A DNA stretch of 64,000 bases from an uncultured Thermoanaerobaculia bacterium. Its GTDB lineage: Bacteria > Acidobacteriota > Thermoanaerobaculia > Multivoradales > Multivoraceae. The translations under genes and the position numbers were made by a program. The stretch is taken from positions 3,262,859 to 3,326,858 of the forward strand of contig OX638294.1 in NCBI GenBank assembly GCA_951812325.1, written 5' to 3'. Numbering within the stretch: position 1 is the stretch's first letter; each line of letters starts with the position of its first letter. Under the pieces are notes generated by a model. The model saw only the letters and a program-made list of their open reading frames with translations. It was not told the DNA's origin and did no database searches. Below are positions 38,009 to 52,468 of this stretch, piece after piece.

Positions 38009-39449
38009 AGGGGTGCGTCTCGCGGTGGCCGCGGCCGCGCTCTTCATCGCCGCGCCCTCGCTGGCCGTCGCCGGTCCCGTCGCCTGGCTCCAGGATTACC
38101 TCTCCATCGATACGAGCAATCCGTCCGCGGGCGAGTTGCCGGCCGCGCGGTATCTGGCGTCGCTGATCGAACGGCACGATTCCGGCGGCGAGATCGACGT
38201 CCGGATTCTCGTGAGCCCGAATGGACGCGCGAACCTCTACGCGCGATTGCCGGCGAACGCGGTGGCCGCGACTGGCCGCAGCCTGGTTCTGCTGCACCAC
38301 CTCGATGTCGTGCCCGCGGGCGAGGGCTGGAAGCACCCGCCGTTCGGCGGCGAGCTGCACCGCGGGCGAATCTGGGGCCGGGGTGCGCTCGATGCGAAGA
38401 GCCTGGGAATTGCGCACCTGAATGCCATGTTCCACGTCCTGGAGAGCGGTCTTCCGCGCCGTCGCGACCTGATCCTGGTCGCGAGCGCCGGCGAGGAGGC
38501 GGGCGGCGGGGACGGCGTCGGCTGGCTGCTGGAAGAACACGGCGAACTGTTCGCGGACGTCGAGGCGGTGCTGAACGAGGCGGGAGTCAATCGGATGGCC
38601 GGTGACCGGCTGCTGTGGTGGGGCATCGAGACGGCCCAGAAACAGGTGCTCTGGCTGCGGGTCTCTGCCGCCGGCCGGGCCGGCCACGGCGCCGGGTTCA
38701 ACCCTGCGAGCCCGACCCATCGACTGCTGCGGGCTCTGAACAGAGTGCTCGACCTGGAGCATGACTGGCGGGTGACCGCCGCCTCCCACCAGGCCTACCG
38801 GGCGCTGGCCGGCTTCCGTACGGGCGAGTTCGCCGACGTCTTCGATCAGCCGATGGAGGAAGTTCAGGCGGAACTCGAACGCCGGCTCCGCGATGGTCGG
38901 CTGGACGGCGTTCTCCTGCCGGGCATGTCGGCAAGTTTCCGCGACACGGTGCAGATCACCAGGATCGACAACGGCGCCGGGCCGGTCAACGTGGCGCCGG
39001 GTGAGGCGTCGGCGCTGATCGATGCACGTCTGCTGCCGGACACCGATGCCGGGGGGTTCCGGCGCCGGGTGGAGACGATGCTGGGCAGCGGCATCCATGT
39101 CGAGGAGCTGCTGCGCTCCGGAGGCAGTCCGGTTTCGAGCACCGGCAGCGACGTCTACCGGACGTTGGAGCGCCTGCTCGGAGTGCGTGCCCCGGTGGTG
39201 CCGACGATGATCGCGGGCGCCACGGACTCGCGTTTCTTCCGCCGTCTCGGCGTGGATGCCTACGGTTTCTCGCCCTTCACACTCTCCGTCGACGATGCGG
39301 GCGGCGTCCACGGCGTCGACGAGCGGATACCCGCCTCAGGTTTTCTCCGGGGTTGCCGGATGATGACGCGGGTCGCCGCCGCCCTCGTGCTGGTGGAGGG
39401 CGACCCGGCGCCGGCTGCTGCCGCCGGCGCCGGTCGGGGCGCGCCATGA
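37986..39449 (+). CDS. M20 family peptidase, exported
   Basis: A 487-residue zinc peptidase paralogous to its neighbour. A signal peptide (VRLAVAAAALFIAAPSLAVA) comes first, then LLHHLDVVPAGEGW (H-x-D), RGALDAKS, SAGEEAGGGDG and LNEAGVN, with the late TDSRFFRRLG segment and VDAYGFSPFTL. A GTG at 37914, in frame and overlapping the previous stop by 4 bases, would add 24 residues; I prefer 37986 because it puts the signal peptide at the N-terminus. It is followed by the prepilin peptidase gene with a 4-base overlap. Secreted or periplasmic peptide degradation is the likely role. Confidence 0.87.
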   Translation: MTAADPGRGVRLAVAAAALFIAAPSLAVAGPVAWLQDYLSIDTSNPSAGELPAARYLASLIERHDSGGEIDVRILVSPNGRANLYARLPANAVAATGRSLVLLHHLDVVPAGEGWKHPPFGGELHRGRIWGRGALDAKSLGIAHLNAMFHVLESGLPRRRDLILVASAGEEAGGGDGVGWLLEEHGELFADVEAVLNEAGVNRMAGDRLLWWGIETAQKQVLWLRVSAAGRAGHGAGFNPASPTHRLLRALNRVLDLEHDWRVTAASHQAYRALAGFRTGEFADVFDQPMEEVQAELERRLRDGRLDGVLLPGMSASFRDTVQITRIDNGAGPVNVAPGEASALIDARLLPDTDAGGFRRRVETMLGSGIHVEELLRSGGSPVSSTGSDVYRTLERLLGVRAPVVPTMIAGATDSRFFRRLGVDAYGFSPFTLSVDDAGGVHGVDERIPASGFLRGCRMMTRVAAALVLVEGDPAPAAAAGAGRGAP

Positions 39450-40237
39450 TGATCGGAGAGGCGCCGGCGATGGCCATCTTCGGCGCGGCCTACGCGGCGG
39501 TGATCGGGCTGTGCGTGGGCAGTTTCCTGAACGTCGTCGCCCACCGCCTGCCGCGCGGCGAGTCGGTGGTCGGGCCGCGCTCCCGCTGCCCGGGTTGCGG
39601 CGGCAGGATTGCCGGTCGGGACAACCTGCCGATCCTGAGCTTCGTGCTGCTCGGCGGCCACTGCCGGATGTGCGGCGCGAGCATCCCGCGGCGGTATCCG
39701 GCGGTCGAGGCCGCCTCGGGTCTCCTCTGGCTGATGTCGTGGCTCGTCTTCGGGCCGACCGTGGACGGTCTGGCGGCGGCCATCTTCTCGAGCCTCCTGC
39801 TGGTCCTCGCGGTGATCGACGCGGCCCACTTCCTGCTCCCGGACGGGCTCACGTACCTGACCCTCGGCCTCGGTCTGGCGACATCGTTCGGAGTCACCTG
39901 GACGACGCCTCCCGGCTCGGCGCTCGGCGCCGCCGCCGGCGCGGCCGTGCTGCTGCTGCTGATCGGCGGCTGGTACCTGCTCCGCGGTGTTCGCGGCATG
40001 GGCCTCGGCGATGTGAAGATGCTCGCCGGGGTGGGCGCCTTCCTGGGTCTCCACGGGATGTTGCTGACGCTCTTCCTGGCCTGCCTGTTCGGCGCGCTCG
40101 TCGGGCTTGCGCTCCTGGCCGGCGGACGTCTGAGCTGGGGTTCCCGTCTGCCCTTCGGCGTCTTCCTGTCAATCGGCGCGGTCATCTCGCTGTTCTTCGG
40201 GCCGCGCCTGGTCGCCGCCTACGCGTCCCTCCTCTAG
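39446..40237 (+). CDS. prepilin peptidase (PilD/GspO family)
   Basis: A 263-residue aspartic membrane peptidase. The N-terminal GSFLNVVAHRLPRGESVV is followed by the four-Cys cytoplasmic zinc site (RCPGCGGR and CRMCGASIPRRYP). The two catalytic Asp are in LAVIDAAHFLLPD and GLGDVKMLAG. It cleaves and N-methylates type IV pilins and type II secretion pseudopilins, and the three genes downstream encode candidate substrates. Start ATG overlaps the upstream peptidase stop. Eight TM helices are apparent. Confidence 0.93.
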   Translation: MMIGEAPAMAIFGAAYAAVIGLCVGSFLNVVAHRLPRGESVVGPRSRCPGCGGRIAGRDNLPILSFVLLGGHCRMCGASIPRRYPAVEAASGLLWLMSWLVFGPTVDGLAAAIFSSLLLVLAVIDAAHFLLPDGLTYLTLGLGLATSFGVTWTTPPGSALGAAAGAAVLLLLIGGWYLLRGVRGMGLGDVKMLAGVGAFLGLHGMLLTLFLACLFGALVGLALLAGGRLSWGSRLPFGVFLSIGAVISLFFGPRLVAAYASLL

Positions 40238-40323
40238 CTCCGGCTCCGGTTCCAGGCGCTGCCGGAGCGGGAGCCGGCGCCGCCGTTTGCGGGGTTCCGG
40301 CCCCCGATTCCGTCTTGATCAGT

Positions 40324-40788
40324 ATGGAGAGTTCCCGCCGTCCCGTTCCGAACCGACCGACCGATGCCGGGTTCACCCTGATCGAGGTGCTGGTTGCCTC
40401 TGCCCTGCTGGGGCTGGCTGCCGCGGCCGTCATGTCGCTCCTGGTTCGATCGGGCCTGAACAATCTCGAAGCGCGTCGGGCCGAGGCCCTGGCGGCGTTG
40501 GCGCGCTCTTCCCTCGACTCCCTCGACTCCCTCGACTCCCTCGGGAACGCGGACAGCGTCGAGGACGTCTGGTGTCCCTCGATTCCGGCCTGGCGGGATG
40601 ACTGCGGTACGGAGGCGCCGCGTTTTCGGCGCACGGTGCGCGCGGCGCCCGTCTCGGTGCCCGGGTCCGCCGGTGAGTCCGTCGAAATGCGGGAGGTGAC
40701 GGTCGAAGTGACCGCCCTGCGGATCGGCCGTGCTGCCGGGCAGAGGACGATCCGTCTCGTCACCTTCCGGTTGGCGGAAGCACGGTGA
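40324..40788 (+). CDS. type IV pilin / type II secretion pseudopilin
   Basis: A 154-residue pseudopilin: a short basic leader ending in DAGFTLIEVLVASALLGLAA, where the prepilin peptidase would cut after Gly (G|FTLIE). The mature part has an N-terminal hydrophobic helix, then a soluble domain with one Cys pair (DVWCPSIPAWRDDCGTE). SLDSLDSLDSL at about residues 62-72 comes from a 12-base tandem repeat (CTCGACTCC units), a potential slippage site. PulI/PilV-like function is likely. Confidence 0.8.
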   Translation: MESSRRPVPNRPTDAGFTLIEVLVASALLGLAAAAVMSLLVRSGLNNLEARRAEALAALARSSLDSLDSLDSLGNADSVEDVWCPSIPAWRDDCGTEAPRFRRTVRAAPVSVPGSAGESVEMREVTVEVTALRIGRAAGQRTIRLVTFRLAEAR

Positions 40789-40871
40789 GAGCACAGTCGA
40801 TCGTTGCCGCTCTGGGGAAGCGCTCCGTTCGACCACCCTCGCGCGGTGTGCGGTGAACCGCGTGCATCGAC

Positions 40872-41918
40872 ATGATGACGCCTGAGTTCCTTGAAGCGCG
40901 GACCACGCGTTTCGGGCCGGCGGAATCCGGAGTCGGCCTGATCGAGACGCTGGTTGCCTTCGGTCTGACGGTGGCGGTTGCGGCGGCCGCCCTCGTCTTC
41001 TTCGTTCTTCATCAGCGACTGGCCCGGGCTCAACTCGAGGCTGCGTCGCATCAGCAGGCTCAGCGGGCGGCCCACCTCGAACTGCGGCGGGCAGTGCGCG
41101 CCGCCGGCCGCGGCGGTCTGATCCATCAGTTGCCCGGGCAGCCGCCGCGTCCCGAACTGGCGCTCGAGGTGGAGAAGCGGGTGGGTGCAGGGCACGGGGT
41201 CGGCGCCGGGACGGCTCACGCGGCGGCCGAGGGAACCGACGTGCTCGTGGTGCGCGGCGTGATCAACGGTCCGCTCTACCGGGTCGACGAGTATCGGTTC
41301 GATCCGGCCGCGCGGCGCGGCTGGGTCACGGTGCGCGCGCGGACCGCGTACGGCTCGGACCAATCCCTCGAGATGCTCCAGGAGGCCGGCGACGCCGGTG
41401 ACGACGCCCTGCTCCTGGTTTCGGGTGACGTCCCCGGGGTCCACGCCGTCGTGCCGATCGTCGATGTGGCCACGAGCGGCCGAGGCGGCAGCCGAACCTC
41501 GCGGGTCGAGTTCCATGCCGATGCCTCGCGGGGACCGTTTGCGGCCGCCTTTCTTTCCATGTCGAGCAGCGGCAGCTGGCCGGCCGGCTACATCGGCCGG
41601 GTCGAGCGTGCCGGCGTGCTCGAAGAGTGGCGCTTCCACGTCCGGCCGCCCGACCCGGACTCGATGCGGGGTGCCCAACTGGCGATGGCCCGCCTGTATC
41701 CCGGCACCGGTGTCGCCTGGCGCCGTCGCAGCGCGAACCTGGCCCAGGTCATCGCGGACGACATTGTCGACCTGGAGGTCTCCCTGGAGGAGGTCGGGGA
41801 AGGCCCCGGGTGGAACGTCACGGTACGGACCACCGCCCGCGCCGGAGAGCCGTCCGCGGCGGCTCTGCGGGCGCCCCGGACGGCGTTGGGCGTCGTCCGG
41901 ACGAGGAACCTCCGGTGA
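40872..41918 (+). CDS. PilW-like pseudopilin
   Basis: A 348-residue protein. The leader and methylation motif ESGVGLIETLVAFGLTVAVA (cleavage after Gly) is followed by a hydrophobic helix and a large soluble domain. Its size and position between a pilV-like and a pilX-like gene match PilW of type IV pilus minor-pilin operons. The segment LLVSGDVPGVHAVVPIVDV is beta-rich. Its 3' end is part of a 105-bp-period duplication, and its stop TGA overlaps a GTG start of the next gene. Confidence 0.78.
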   Translation: MMTPEFLEARTTRFGPAESGVGLIETLVAFGLTVAVAAAALVFFVLHQRLARAQLEAASHQQAQRAAHLELRRAVRAAGRGGLIHQLPGQPPRPELALEVEKRVGAGHGVGAGTAHAAAEGTDVLVVRGVINGPLYRVDEYRFDPAARRGWVTVRARTAYGSDQSLEMLQEAGDAGDDALLLVSGDVPGVHAVVPIVDVATSGRGGSRTSRVEFHADASRGPFAAAFLSMSSSGSWPAGYIGRVERAGVLEEWRFHVRPPDPDSMRGAQLAMARLYPGTGVAWRRRSANLAQVIADDIVDLEVSLEEVGEGPGWNVTVRTTARAGEPSAAALRAPRTALGVVRTRNLR

Positions 41919-42060
41919 ACGGCCAACCCTGGAACCGCAACGTCAGCGGCCAGTCCGCGAGATGTCGGCGGCTTTGCGAGCGCCCCGGCGTTGGGCGTCG
42001 TGCAGACGAGGAACCTCCGGTGAACCGCCAGCCTGAGAACCGCAGTGTCGGCAACCTGTC
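41844..42060 (+). repeat. 105-bp-period duplication at the pilW/pilX junction
   Basis: A block of about 85 bases, containing GTTGGGCGTCGT and GAGGAACCTCCGGTGAAC, occurs first at about 41844-41942 and again at about 41952-42047 (matching points 41885 and 41990). Both copies carry GTGAAC in the same frame, at 41915 and 42020, so the start of the next gene is duplicated. Confidence 0.85.
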
Positions 42061-42088
42061 CAGGAGAGGTCCGGGCTGTGGAAGCTGG

Positions 42089-43873
42089 ATGAAGTCGCAG
42101 GGCAGTTCGACGCTGCTGGTGACCCTGGTCCTCCTCCTCTTGAGCGGCGCCTCCCTGGCGTTGCTGATCGCCACCCGGACGCAGATGCTGATCGCTTCAG
42201 GGCAGAAGCTGCAGGTGCGCCTGCTGGCCGCCGCGGAGGGCGGCCTGGAACTCGCGGTCGCACGCGGCATCGCGGGAGCGGGCGACCCGTACGCGCGGAC
42301 TCTCGGCGCCGGGGGGCCGGGAGCCGGGATCACCGTCGAGGTTGCCGGCCTGGCGCCGGCGGCTCACGGCGCGTGCCACCTGTGCATGGCGAATCTGGAC
42401 GGTACCCTGGGCCCGCCAGGCGGCCTGCGCCGGGTGAGTCATGTCGCCGCGGCGGTTGCCACGGCGGCGCGGCGCCGGCCCGGACTGCCGGCGCCGCGAA
42501 GGAAGTTGACGGCCGTGGTCGATCTGATGCCGTGGCCGGTCGATGCGGGCGATGAACGGGATGTCGCCGGGACCCGGGCGGCGGCGCGGGATCTGGTCCG
42601 GAACGCCGCCCTCGGCGAGATCGGCGCCTACGACGAAGAGGCCCCGTTGACGGTGGGGCGGTTCGCGGATCCGGAGACCGGCGGCGCGCGGACGGTCGCG
42701 GTCGGAGGGCTCGGCCGGTCCGGCCGCCTTCTCTACGCCCTGGAACTGTCGCCGGAGGCCGGCCTGCTCTGGAGCTTCGCGGATGGCGCGGACGAGGACG
42801 CCAACGGCGCCGAGGATCTGGGGTACACGGTGTCGAAACCGGCGATCCTGCGCCTGAGGTTCGGCGATCACATTCGCCAGGTCGCCGTGTTCGGTGGCGG
42901 CTTCGACGCGGAGCAGCCGGGTGAGGCGGGACAGTGGCTGTACTTCGTGGGGATCGATGGTGGGCAGGTGCTGTACAAGCGGTCGCTCGATGCACCGGTC
43001 ACCGCCGCGCCGGCGGCTGTGGACACCGTGGGCGACGGGCTGGCGGATCGGATCTACGTGGGAACGACGGCGGGCAGTCTGTACCGCGTCGACGTGTCGC
43101 CGGCGGTGGAACCCGAGGGCGGCCGCGTCCCGCCCGGCGCCTGGCGCCCGCGGCGGCTCTTCGACACCGGCGGCCTGCCGATCCACCATCCGCCGGCGGT
43201 GGTCCCGGTGCCGGCCCTGGGCGCACCGGCTCTGGCGCTGGGGGCCGGCGGCGGCGCCGACCCGGGCGCCCGCGGCGGCGCCGAAGAGGCGGCGGCGGGA
43301 CGGTTCTTCCTGCTCGTGGACGGCGGCGCCGGCGGTGCCCGCTCGGCTGACGAGCTCCCGGTCCTCGATCCGGAGAGTCCCCGCCGGGGCGATGACCGGT
43401 TGGACCCGACGCGGGCGCCGGGGGAACAGGGGTGGTCACTGACCCTCGGCGCCGGAGAGCGTCCGGCGTCGGCGCCGCTGGCCGCTGGCGGGCTGCTCAC
43501 CTTCTTCACCCTGCAGCCTGGAGGGCCGGGCGGCGGAACGGTCCGGAGATACGCGCTTCAGCTTGGCTCCGGCGACGCCGCCGGCCGCGGCGCCCGTTCG
43601 CAACTGGTCTCCCGCCATGCCGCGTGGCCGTCGCCCGCACTCGGAGCGCCGACCCGGATTGAAGTCGACCATGCCGACAGCCTGGCCGCGCCGCTGCTTG
43701 AGCCGGACGAACTGGCAATTCTCGAGACGATCCGCGGGCAGATGCCGGCGCGCTGCCGCTTCCACGGCAGCCGCATCCGGCTGACCGGTCCCGGTCCGAA
43801 TGGCCCGCCGATCCGGCTGGCGGTCCTGCCCGTCTGCCGAATCGACGTGGACTGGGCCGAGGGCGGGCTCTAG
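42089..43873 (+). CDS. PilX-like N-terminus fused to a PilY1-like beta-propeller domain
   Basis: A protein of about 594 residues. The N-terminus (MKSQGSSTLLVTLVLLLLSG, then TRTQMLIASGQKLQVRLLAA) is PilX-like. From about residue 130 the sequence resembles the C-terminal propeller of PilY1/PQQ-type proteins: VSKPAILRLRFGDHIRQVAV, GQWLYFVGIDGGQVLYKRSL, GDGLADRIYVGTTAGSLYRV. It would be a minor pilus-tip component or adhesin that joins two normally separate proteins. In-frame GTG codons at 42020 and 41915 are alternative starts; 41915 overlaps the previous stop. Bases 42108-42419 occur again at 47607-47918. Confidence 0.78.
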   Translation: MKSQGSSTLLVTLVLLLLSGASLALLIATRTQMLIASGQKLQVRLLAAAEGGLELAVARGIAGAGDPYARTLGAGGPGAGITVEVAGLAPAAHGACHLCMANLDGTLGPPGGLRRVSHVAAAVATAARRRPGLPAPRRKLTAVVDLMPWPVDAGDERDVAGTRAAARDLVRNAALGEIGAYDEEAPLTVGRFADPETGGARTVAVGGLGRSGRLLYALELSPEAGLLWSFADGADEDANGAEDLGYTVSKPAILRLRFGDHIRQVAVFGGGFDAEQPGEAGQWLYFVGIDGGQVLYKRSLDAPVTAAPAAVDTVGDGLADRIYVGTTAGSLYRVDVSPAVEPEGGRVPPGAWRPRRLFDTGGLPIHHPPAVVPVPALGAPALALGAGGGADPGARGGAEEAAAGRFFLLVDGGAGGARSADELPVLDPESPRRGDDRLDPTRAPGEQGWSLTLGAGERPASAPLAAGGLLTFFTLQPGGPGGGTVRRYALQLGSGDAAGRGARSQLVSRHAAWPSPALGAPTRIEVDHADSLAAPLLEPDELAILETIRGQMPARCRFHGSRIRLTGPGPNGPPIRLAVLPVCRIDVDWAEGGL

Positions 43874-43878
43874 CTCCA

Positions 43879-44365
43879 ACTAGCGGCGGTCAGCCCAAGA
43901 GGATGCGCTTGAACTCCTCCGTCTGCCGCTTCGCTTCGGCTTCAACGACTCGATTGGCGGAAGTTCGACGGACGGGTAAGCCATCAGCGCACGGGCAGCG
44001 TTCCGCCCGAGTTCGTCCACGCAGAGCGGGTTGTAGACGCGGCTACCGCTCACAACTGGGACCGTTGCGGCAGACGATCCAGGCGAGAAATCACGCGCCG
44101 TGCTCGGGCGGTCGAGACAGCGACTCAGGCAGCACCTTCGCGAGTGCCCAGCCAGTAGAGGTTCTGGCGGCCGCCCGGTCCATCCGCGCGGTAGCGGGTG
44201 ACTTCGGCGAGCGGAAGGCCGCCCACCAGGCGGTCGAGTTCGGGCTCGCTGGTGTGGTGGCAGAAGCGCCGGGCTCCCGAGTCTTCCGGTCCCCAGCGCA
44301 GCAGGTGATCCCCGGGTTCGAGTTCACCTGGATCGACCGCGGCGTGCTCGGACCAGTCGATGGTC
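43879..44365. repeat. 487-bp segmental duplication, copy A
   Basis: Nearly identical (two mismatches noticed) to 51348-51834, which lies at an offset of 7,469 bases. It contains the 3' end of a methyltransferase gene (minus strand) and about 240 bases beyond it. Those 240 bases include an unidentified coding-like stretch (RVYNPLCVDELGRNAARALM) that appears frameshifted. Confidence 0.9.
44125..44365 (-). pseudogene. methyltransferase 3' fragment (copy A)
   Basis: It encodes the last 80 residues (TIDWSEHAAVDPGELEPGDH to YWLGTREGAA) of the SAM methyltransferase that is intact at 51594-52391. Everything between codons 8 and 185 of that gene is missing: the sequence jumps directly to the segment that surrounds its start codon in the intact copy. 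A deletion derivative. Confidence 0.85.
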
Positions 44366-44466
44366 GGCGAGCCATGGCTTGGCTGGCATCTGGCGGCGCC
44401 GGCGGCGCCCTGCCTGCCGTGGTGCGGTTCTCTACCCGGCGGCGCGGGGGTGCGGGCGCACCCGAA

Positions 44467-44496
44467 CGGCGACGGTCCGTTGCCGGACCGCCGCCG
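44467..44496 (-). terminator. conserved hairpin 47 bases after LRR protein 1
   Basis: An inverted repeat of 13 bases (CGGCGACGGTCCG against CGGACCGCCGCCG, one mismatch) with a 4-base loop. The same hairpin occurs 47 bases after the stop of each of the three LRR genes. No U-tract follows, so rho-independent activity is uncertain; it could also be an mRNA 3'-end stabiliser. Confidence 0.45.
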
Positions 44497-44542
44497 CATG
44501 CGGCTGGCTCGTCCTCAGGAGTTCCGGGGACGAGCCGAATCG

Positions 44543-47446
<2,904 letters not shown>

Positions 47447-47548
47447 CGGATTCTCCTTGAAGGCAGGCGGCAGTGACGCCAAGTTGGGGAGCCAGCTGGC
47501 TGGCAGCGGGGGAAACGAGCGGCGCCGGTTCTTGACGCGGGCACAACA

Positions 47549-47935
47549 TTGGACTCTAGTATAGCCGTCTTCCGGGCGGAACCTGTCAACGACATTGACA
47601 CAGCGGCGACGCTGCTGGTGACCCTGGTCCTCCTCCTCCTGAGCGGCTCCTCCCTGGCGTTGCTGATCGCCACCCGGACACAGATGCTGATCGCTTCAGG
47701 GCAGAAGCTGCAGGTGCGCCTGCTGGCCGCCGCGGAGGGCGGCCTGGAGCTCGCGGTCGCACGCGGCATCGCGGGAGCGGGCGACCCGTACGCGCGGACG
47801 CTCGGCGCCGGGGGGCCGGGCGCCGGGATCACCGTCGAGGTCGCCGGCCTGGCGCCGGCGGCTGACGGCGCGTGCCACCTGTGCATGGCGAATCTGGACG
47901 GTACCCTGGGCCCGCCAGAGGGCGGCCTGGGTTGA
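47549..47935 (+). pseudogene. duplicated 5' segment of the pilX/pilY1 gene
   Basis: Bases 47607-47918 copy 42108-42419 with only scattered mismatches and the same length (312 bp). They encode the TM helix and following region of the PilX-like protein (LLVTLVLLLLSGSSLALLIA to NLDGTLGPP) and then stop. The open frame of 128 codons is therefore a truncated paralogue stranded between two LRR genes; whether it is translated is unknown. It overlaps the candidate LRR1 promoter. Confidence 0.8.
47558..47589 (-). promoter_or_regulatory. candidate promoter for LRR protein 1
   Basis: On the minus strand TTGACA (47584-47589) and TATACT (47558-47563) are separated by 20 bases. Both hexamers are near-consensus sigma-70 boxes, but the spacer is longer than the usual 16-18, so strength is uncertain. 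Confidence 0.35.
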
Positions 47936-47986
47936 CGTGTCCATCCGGAAGAGATCGGGGCCGGCGAGCCATGGCGTGGCTGGCAT
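47921..47986 (-). pseudogene. methyltransferase 5' fragment (copy B)
   Basis: It encodes the first 22 residues (MPATPWLAGPDLFRMDTSTQ) of the methyltransferase that is intact at 51594-52391 and then joins the pilX fragment. The junction has a short shared GCGGCCTG, consistent with microhomology-mediated joining. Confidence 0.8.
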
Positions 47987-48063
47987 CTGGCGGCGCCGGC
48001 GGCGCCCTGCCTGCCGTGGTGCGGTTCTCTACCCGGCTGCGCGGGGGTGCGGGCGCACCCGAA

Positions 48064-48093
48064 CGGCGACGGTCCGTTGCCGGACCGCCGCCG
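48064..48093 (-). terminator. conserved hairpin 47 bases after LRR protein 2
   Basis: Same inverted repeat as at 44467-44496, at the same distance from the gene's stop codon. Confidence 0.45.
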
Positions 48094-48139
48094 CATGCGG
48101 CTGGCTCGTCCTCAGGAGTTCCGGGGACGAGCCGAATCG

Positions 48140-50884
<2,745 letters not shown>

Positions 50885-51000
50885 CACACTCTCCTTGAAG
50901 GCGGGTACTTGAAGACGCGCAGTAGCCGTGCGGCGCTGGGAAGCCGGCCGGCTGCAAGCGGGGAAACGACCGCCACTGCTCTTGAAGCGACCATAGGTTA

Positions 51001-51060
51001 GCAGCAATCCGTGGCAGAAGTCGCGCTGCATTCGAGCGGCCATGCATCTCAGCCCGGCAT
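51001..51060 (-). repeat. short dispersed repeat upstream of LRR protein 2
   Basis: The reverse complement contains CGAATGCAGCGCGACTTCTG and matches 22270-22325. A partial inverted partner (ACACGGACTTCTGCCACGGG) is at 51318-51345, so the two bracket a 350-base segment that contains the yidD remnant. Confidence 0.6.
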
Positions 51061-51241
51061 CGCGCCATCCGGGTGCTCGATGACTCGCACCCGGAGGTGG
51101 GGCGCGTGTGGCGCGGAACGCGCCACACGGGCGTTGCTCCTCGGTCGCCCTTGTTCCCGGGATTGCGGGCGGCCCGATATGCTCCCTCGTCGCGCCTTGC
51201 CCTCGTCGCGCCTTGCCGGGCGGGTGCCTGGCCACTCTCGG

Positions 51242-51319
51242 TGCGCGCGGCAGCAGCGGCGACAACCACCGCTTGTACCCGCGCAGCATCGCGACGGCGG
51301 CCCGGACGGGGAGGTTGCG
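51242..51319 (-). pseudogene. yidD-like remnant
   Basis: 26 codons encoding RNLPVRAAVAMLRGYKRWLS followed by PLLPRA. This is the N-terminal amphipathic helix of YidD (membrane protein insertion efficiency factor). The cysteine-rich remainder of YidD is absent. It is a gene fragment, flanked by the inverted short repeats described at 51001. Confidence 0.55.
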
Positions 51320-51347
51320 ACACGGACTTCTGCCACGGGCTGCTAGC

Positions 51348-51834
51348 ACTAGCGGCGGTCAGCCCAAGAGGATGCGCTCGAACTCCTCCGTCTGCCGCTT
51401 CGCTTCGGCTTCAACGACTCGATTGGCGGAAGTTCGACGGACGGGTAAGCCATCAGCGCACGGGCAGCGTTCCGCCCGAGTTCGTCCACGCAGAGCGGGT
51501 TGTAGACGCGGCTACCGCTCACAACTGGGACCGTTGCGGCAGACGATCCAGGCGAGAAATCACGCGCCGTGCTCGGGCGGTCGAGACAGCGACTCAGGCA
51601 GCACCTTCGCGAGTGCCCAGCCAGTAGAGGTTCTGGCGGCCGCCCGGTCCATCCGCGCGGTAGCGGGTGACTTCGGCGAGCGGAAGGCCGCCCACCAGGC
51701 GGTCGAGTTCGGGCTCGCTGGTGTGGTGGCAGAAGCGCCGGGCTCCCGAGTCTTCCGGTCCCCAGCGCAGCAGGTGATCCCCGGGTTCGAGTTCGCCTGG
51801 ATCGACCGCGGCGTGCTCGGACCAGTCGATGGTC
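51348..51834. repeat. 487-bp segmental duplication, copy B
   Basis: Partner of 43879-44365. Here it is continuous with the intact methyltransferase gene, so this is the parental arrangement and copy A is the derivative. Confidence 0.9.
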
Positions 51835-52391
51835 CGGCTCTCGCAGCCGGGGTCATCGGCGAATTGCCAGCAGGTGAGGGCGAGCAGACCGCCCGGGGCG
51901 ACCGCGCGGGCAGCGCGTTCCAGGGCGCGTTGCCGCGTTTCGAAGCCGGGCAGATGGTGCAGAACGCCGAACAGGACGACGAGTTCATGGCACTTCGGGC
52001 CCAGGCGATGCGTTGCCAGGTCGCCGACCTCGAAACGGACGTGGTTGAGACCCTTGGCCGCGGCTCGCGCCCGGTCGATCAATTCGCGGCTCAGGTCGAT
52101 GCCGAGGTAGCCGAACGGCCGGGTCTGCCGAAGTCGGGAGTTGCGCTCCAGGAAGAGGGCGAAGCGGCCGTTGCCGCAGCCGAGATCGACGACACGCAGC
52201 CGGCTGGCCGTGAGCCCTGCCGCGGCGCCCACGACGCGGCGCCATCCCGGCCATCCACCCGGGCGCCGGGTACGGTCGAAGTGGCCGGCGTGACGGCGGT
52301 AGAAGTCCAGGTTGATCTGGCAGAGGGCGGCCTGGGTTGACGTGTCCATCCGGAAGAGATCGGGGCCGGCGAGCCATGGCGTGGCTGGCAT
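51594..52391 (-). CDS. class I SAM-dependent methyltransferase
   Basis: A 265-residue methyltransferase. Motif I is RVVDLGCGNGRFALFLE (about residue 66), then YLGIDLSRELIDRARAAAKG with the acidic motif II residue, LVVLFGVLHHLPG as motif IV, and GGLLALTCWQFADD as motif VI. HHLPG is typical of small-molecule, tRNA or lipid methyltransferases; the substrate is unknown. The tail GRQNLYWLGTREGAA resembles tRNA wobble methyltransferase-like (TRM9/ALKBH8-type) proteins, but this is weak. It lies just downstream of LRR protein 3, and fragments of it lie downstream of LRR proteins 1 and 2. Confidence 0.85.
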   Translation of the reverse strand: MPATPWLAGPDLFRMDTSTQAALCQINLDFYRRHAGHFDRTRRPGGWPGWRRVVGAAAGLTASRLRVVDLGCGNGRFALFLERNSRLRQTRPFGYLGIDLSRELIDRARAAAKGLNHVRFEVGDLATHRLGPKCHELVVLFGVLHHLPGFETRQRALERAARAVAPGGLLALTCWQFADDPGCESRTIDWSEHAAVDPGELEPGDHLLRWGPEDSGARRFCHHTSEPELDRLVGGLPLAEVTRYRADGPGGRQNLYWLGTREGAA

Positions 52392-52468
52392 CTGGCGGCG
52401 CCGGCGGCGCCCTGCCTGCCGTGGTGCGGTTCTCTACCCGGCGGCGCGGGGGTGCGGGCGCACCCGAA

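Noticed and set aside
40508..40545. CTCGACTCC tandem repeats considered as a regulatory repeat
   Set aside because: They lie within the pseudopilin coding sequence in frame (Leu-Asp-Ser units). They are kept only as a possible slippage tract in that gene's entry.
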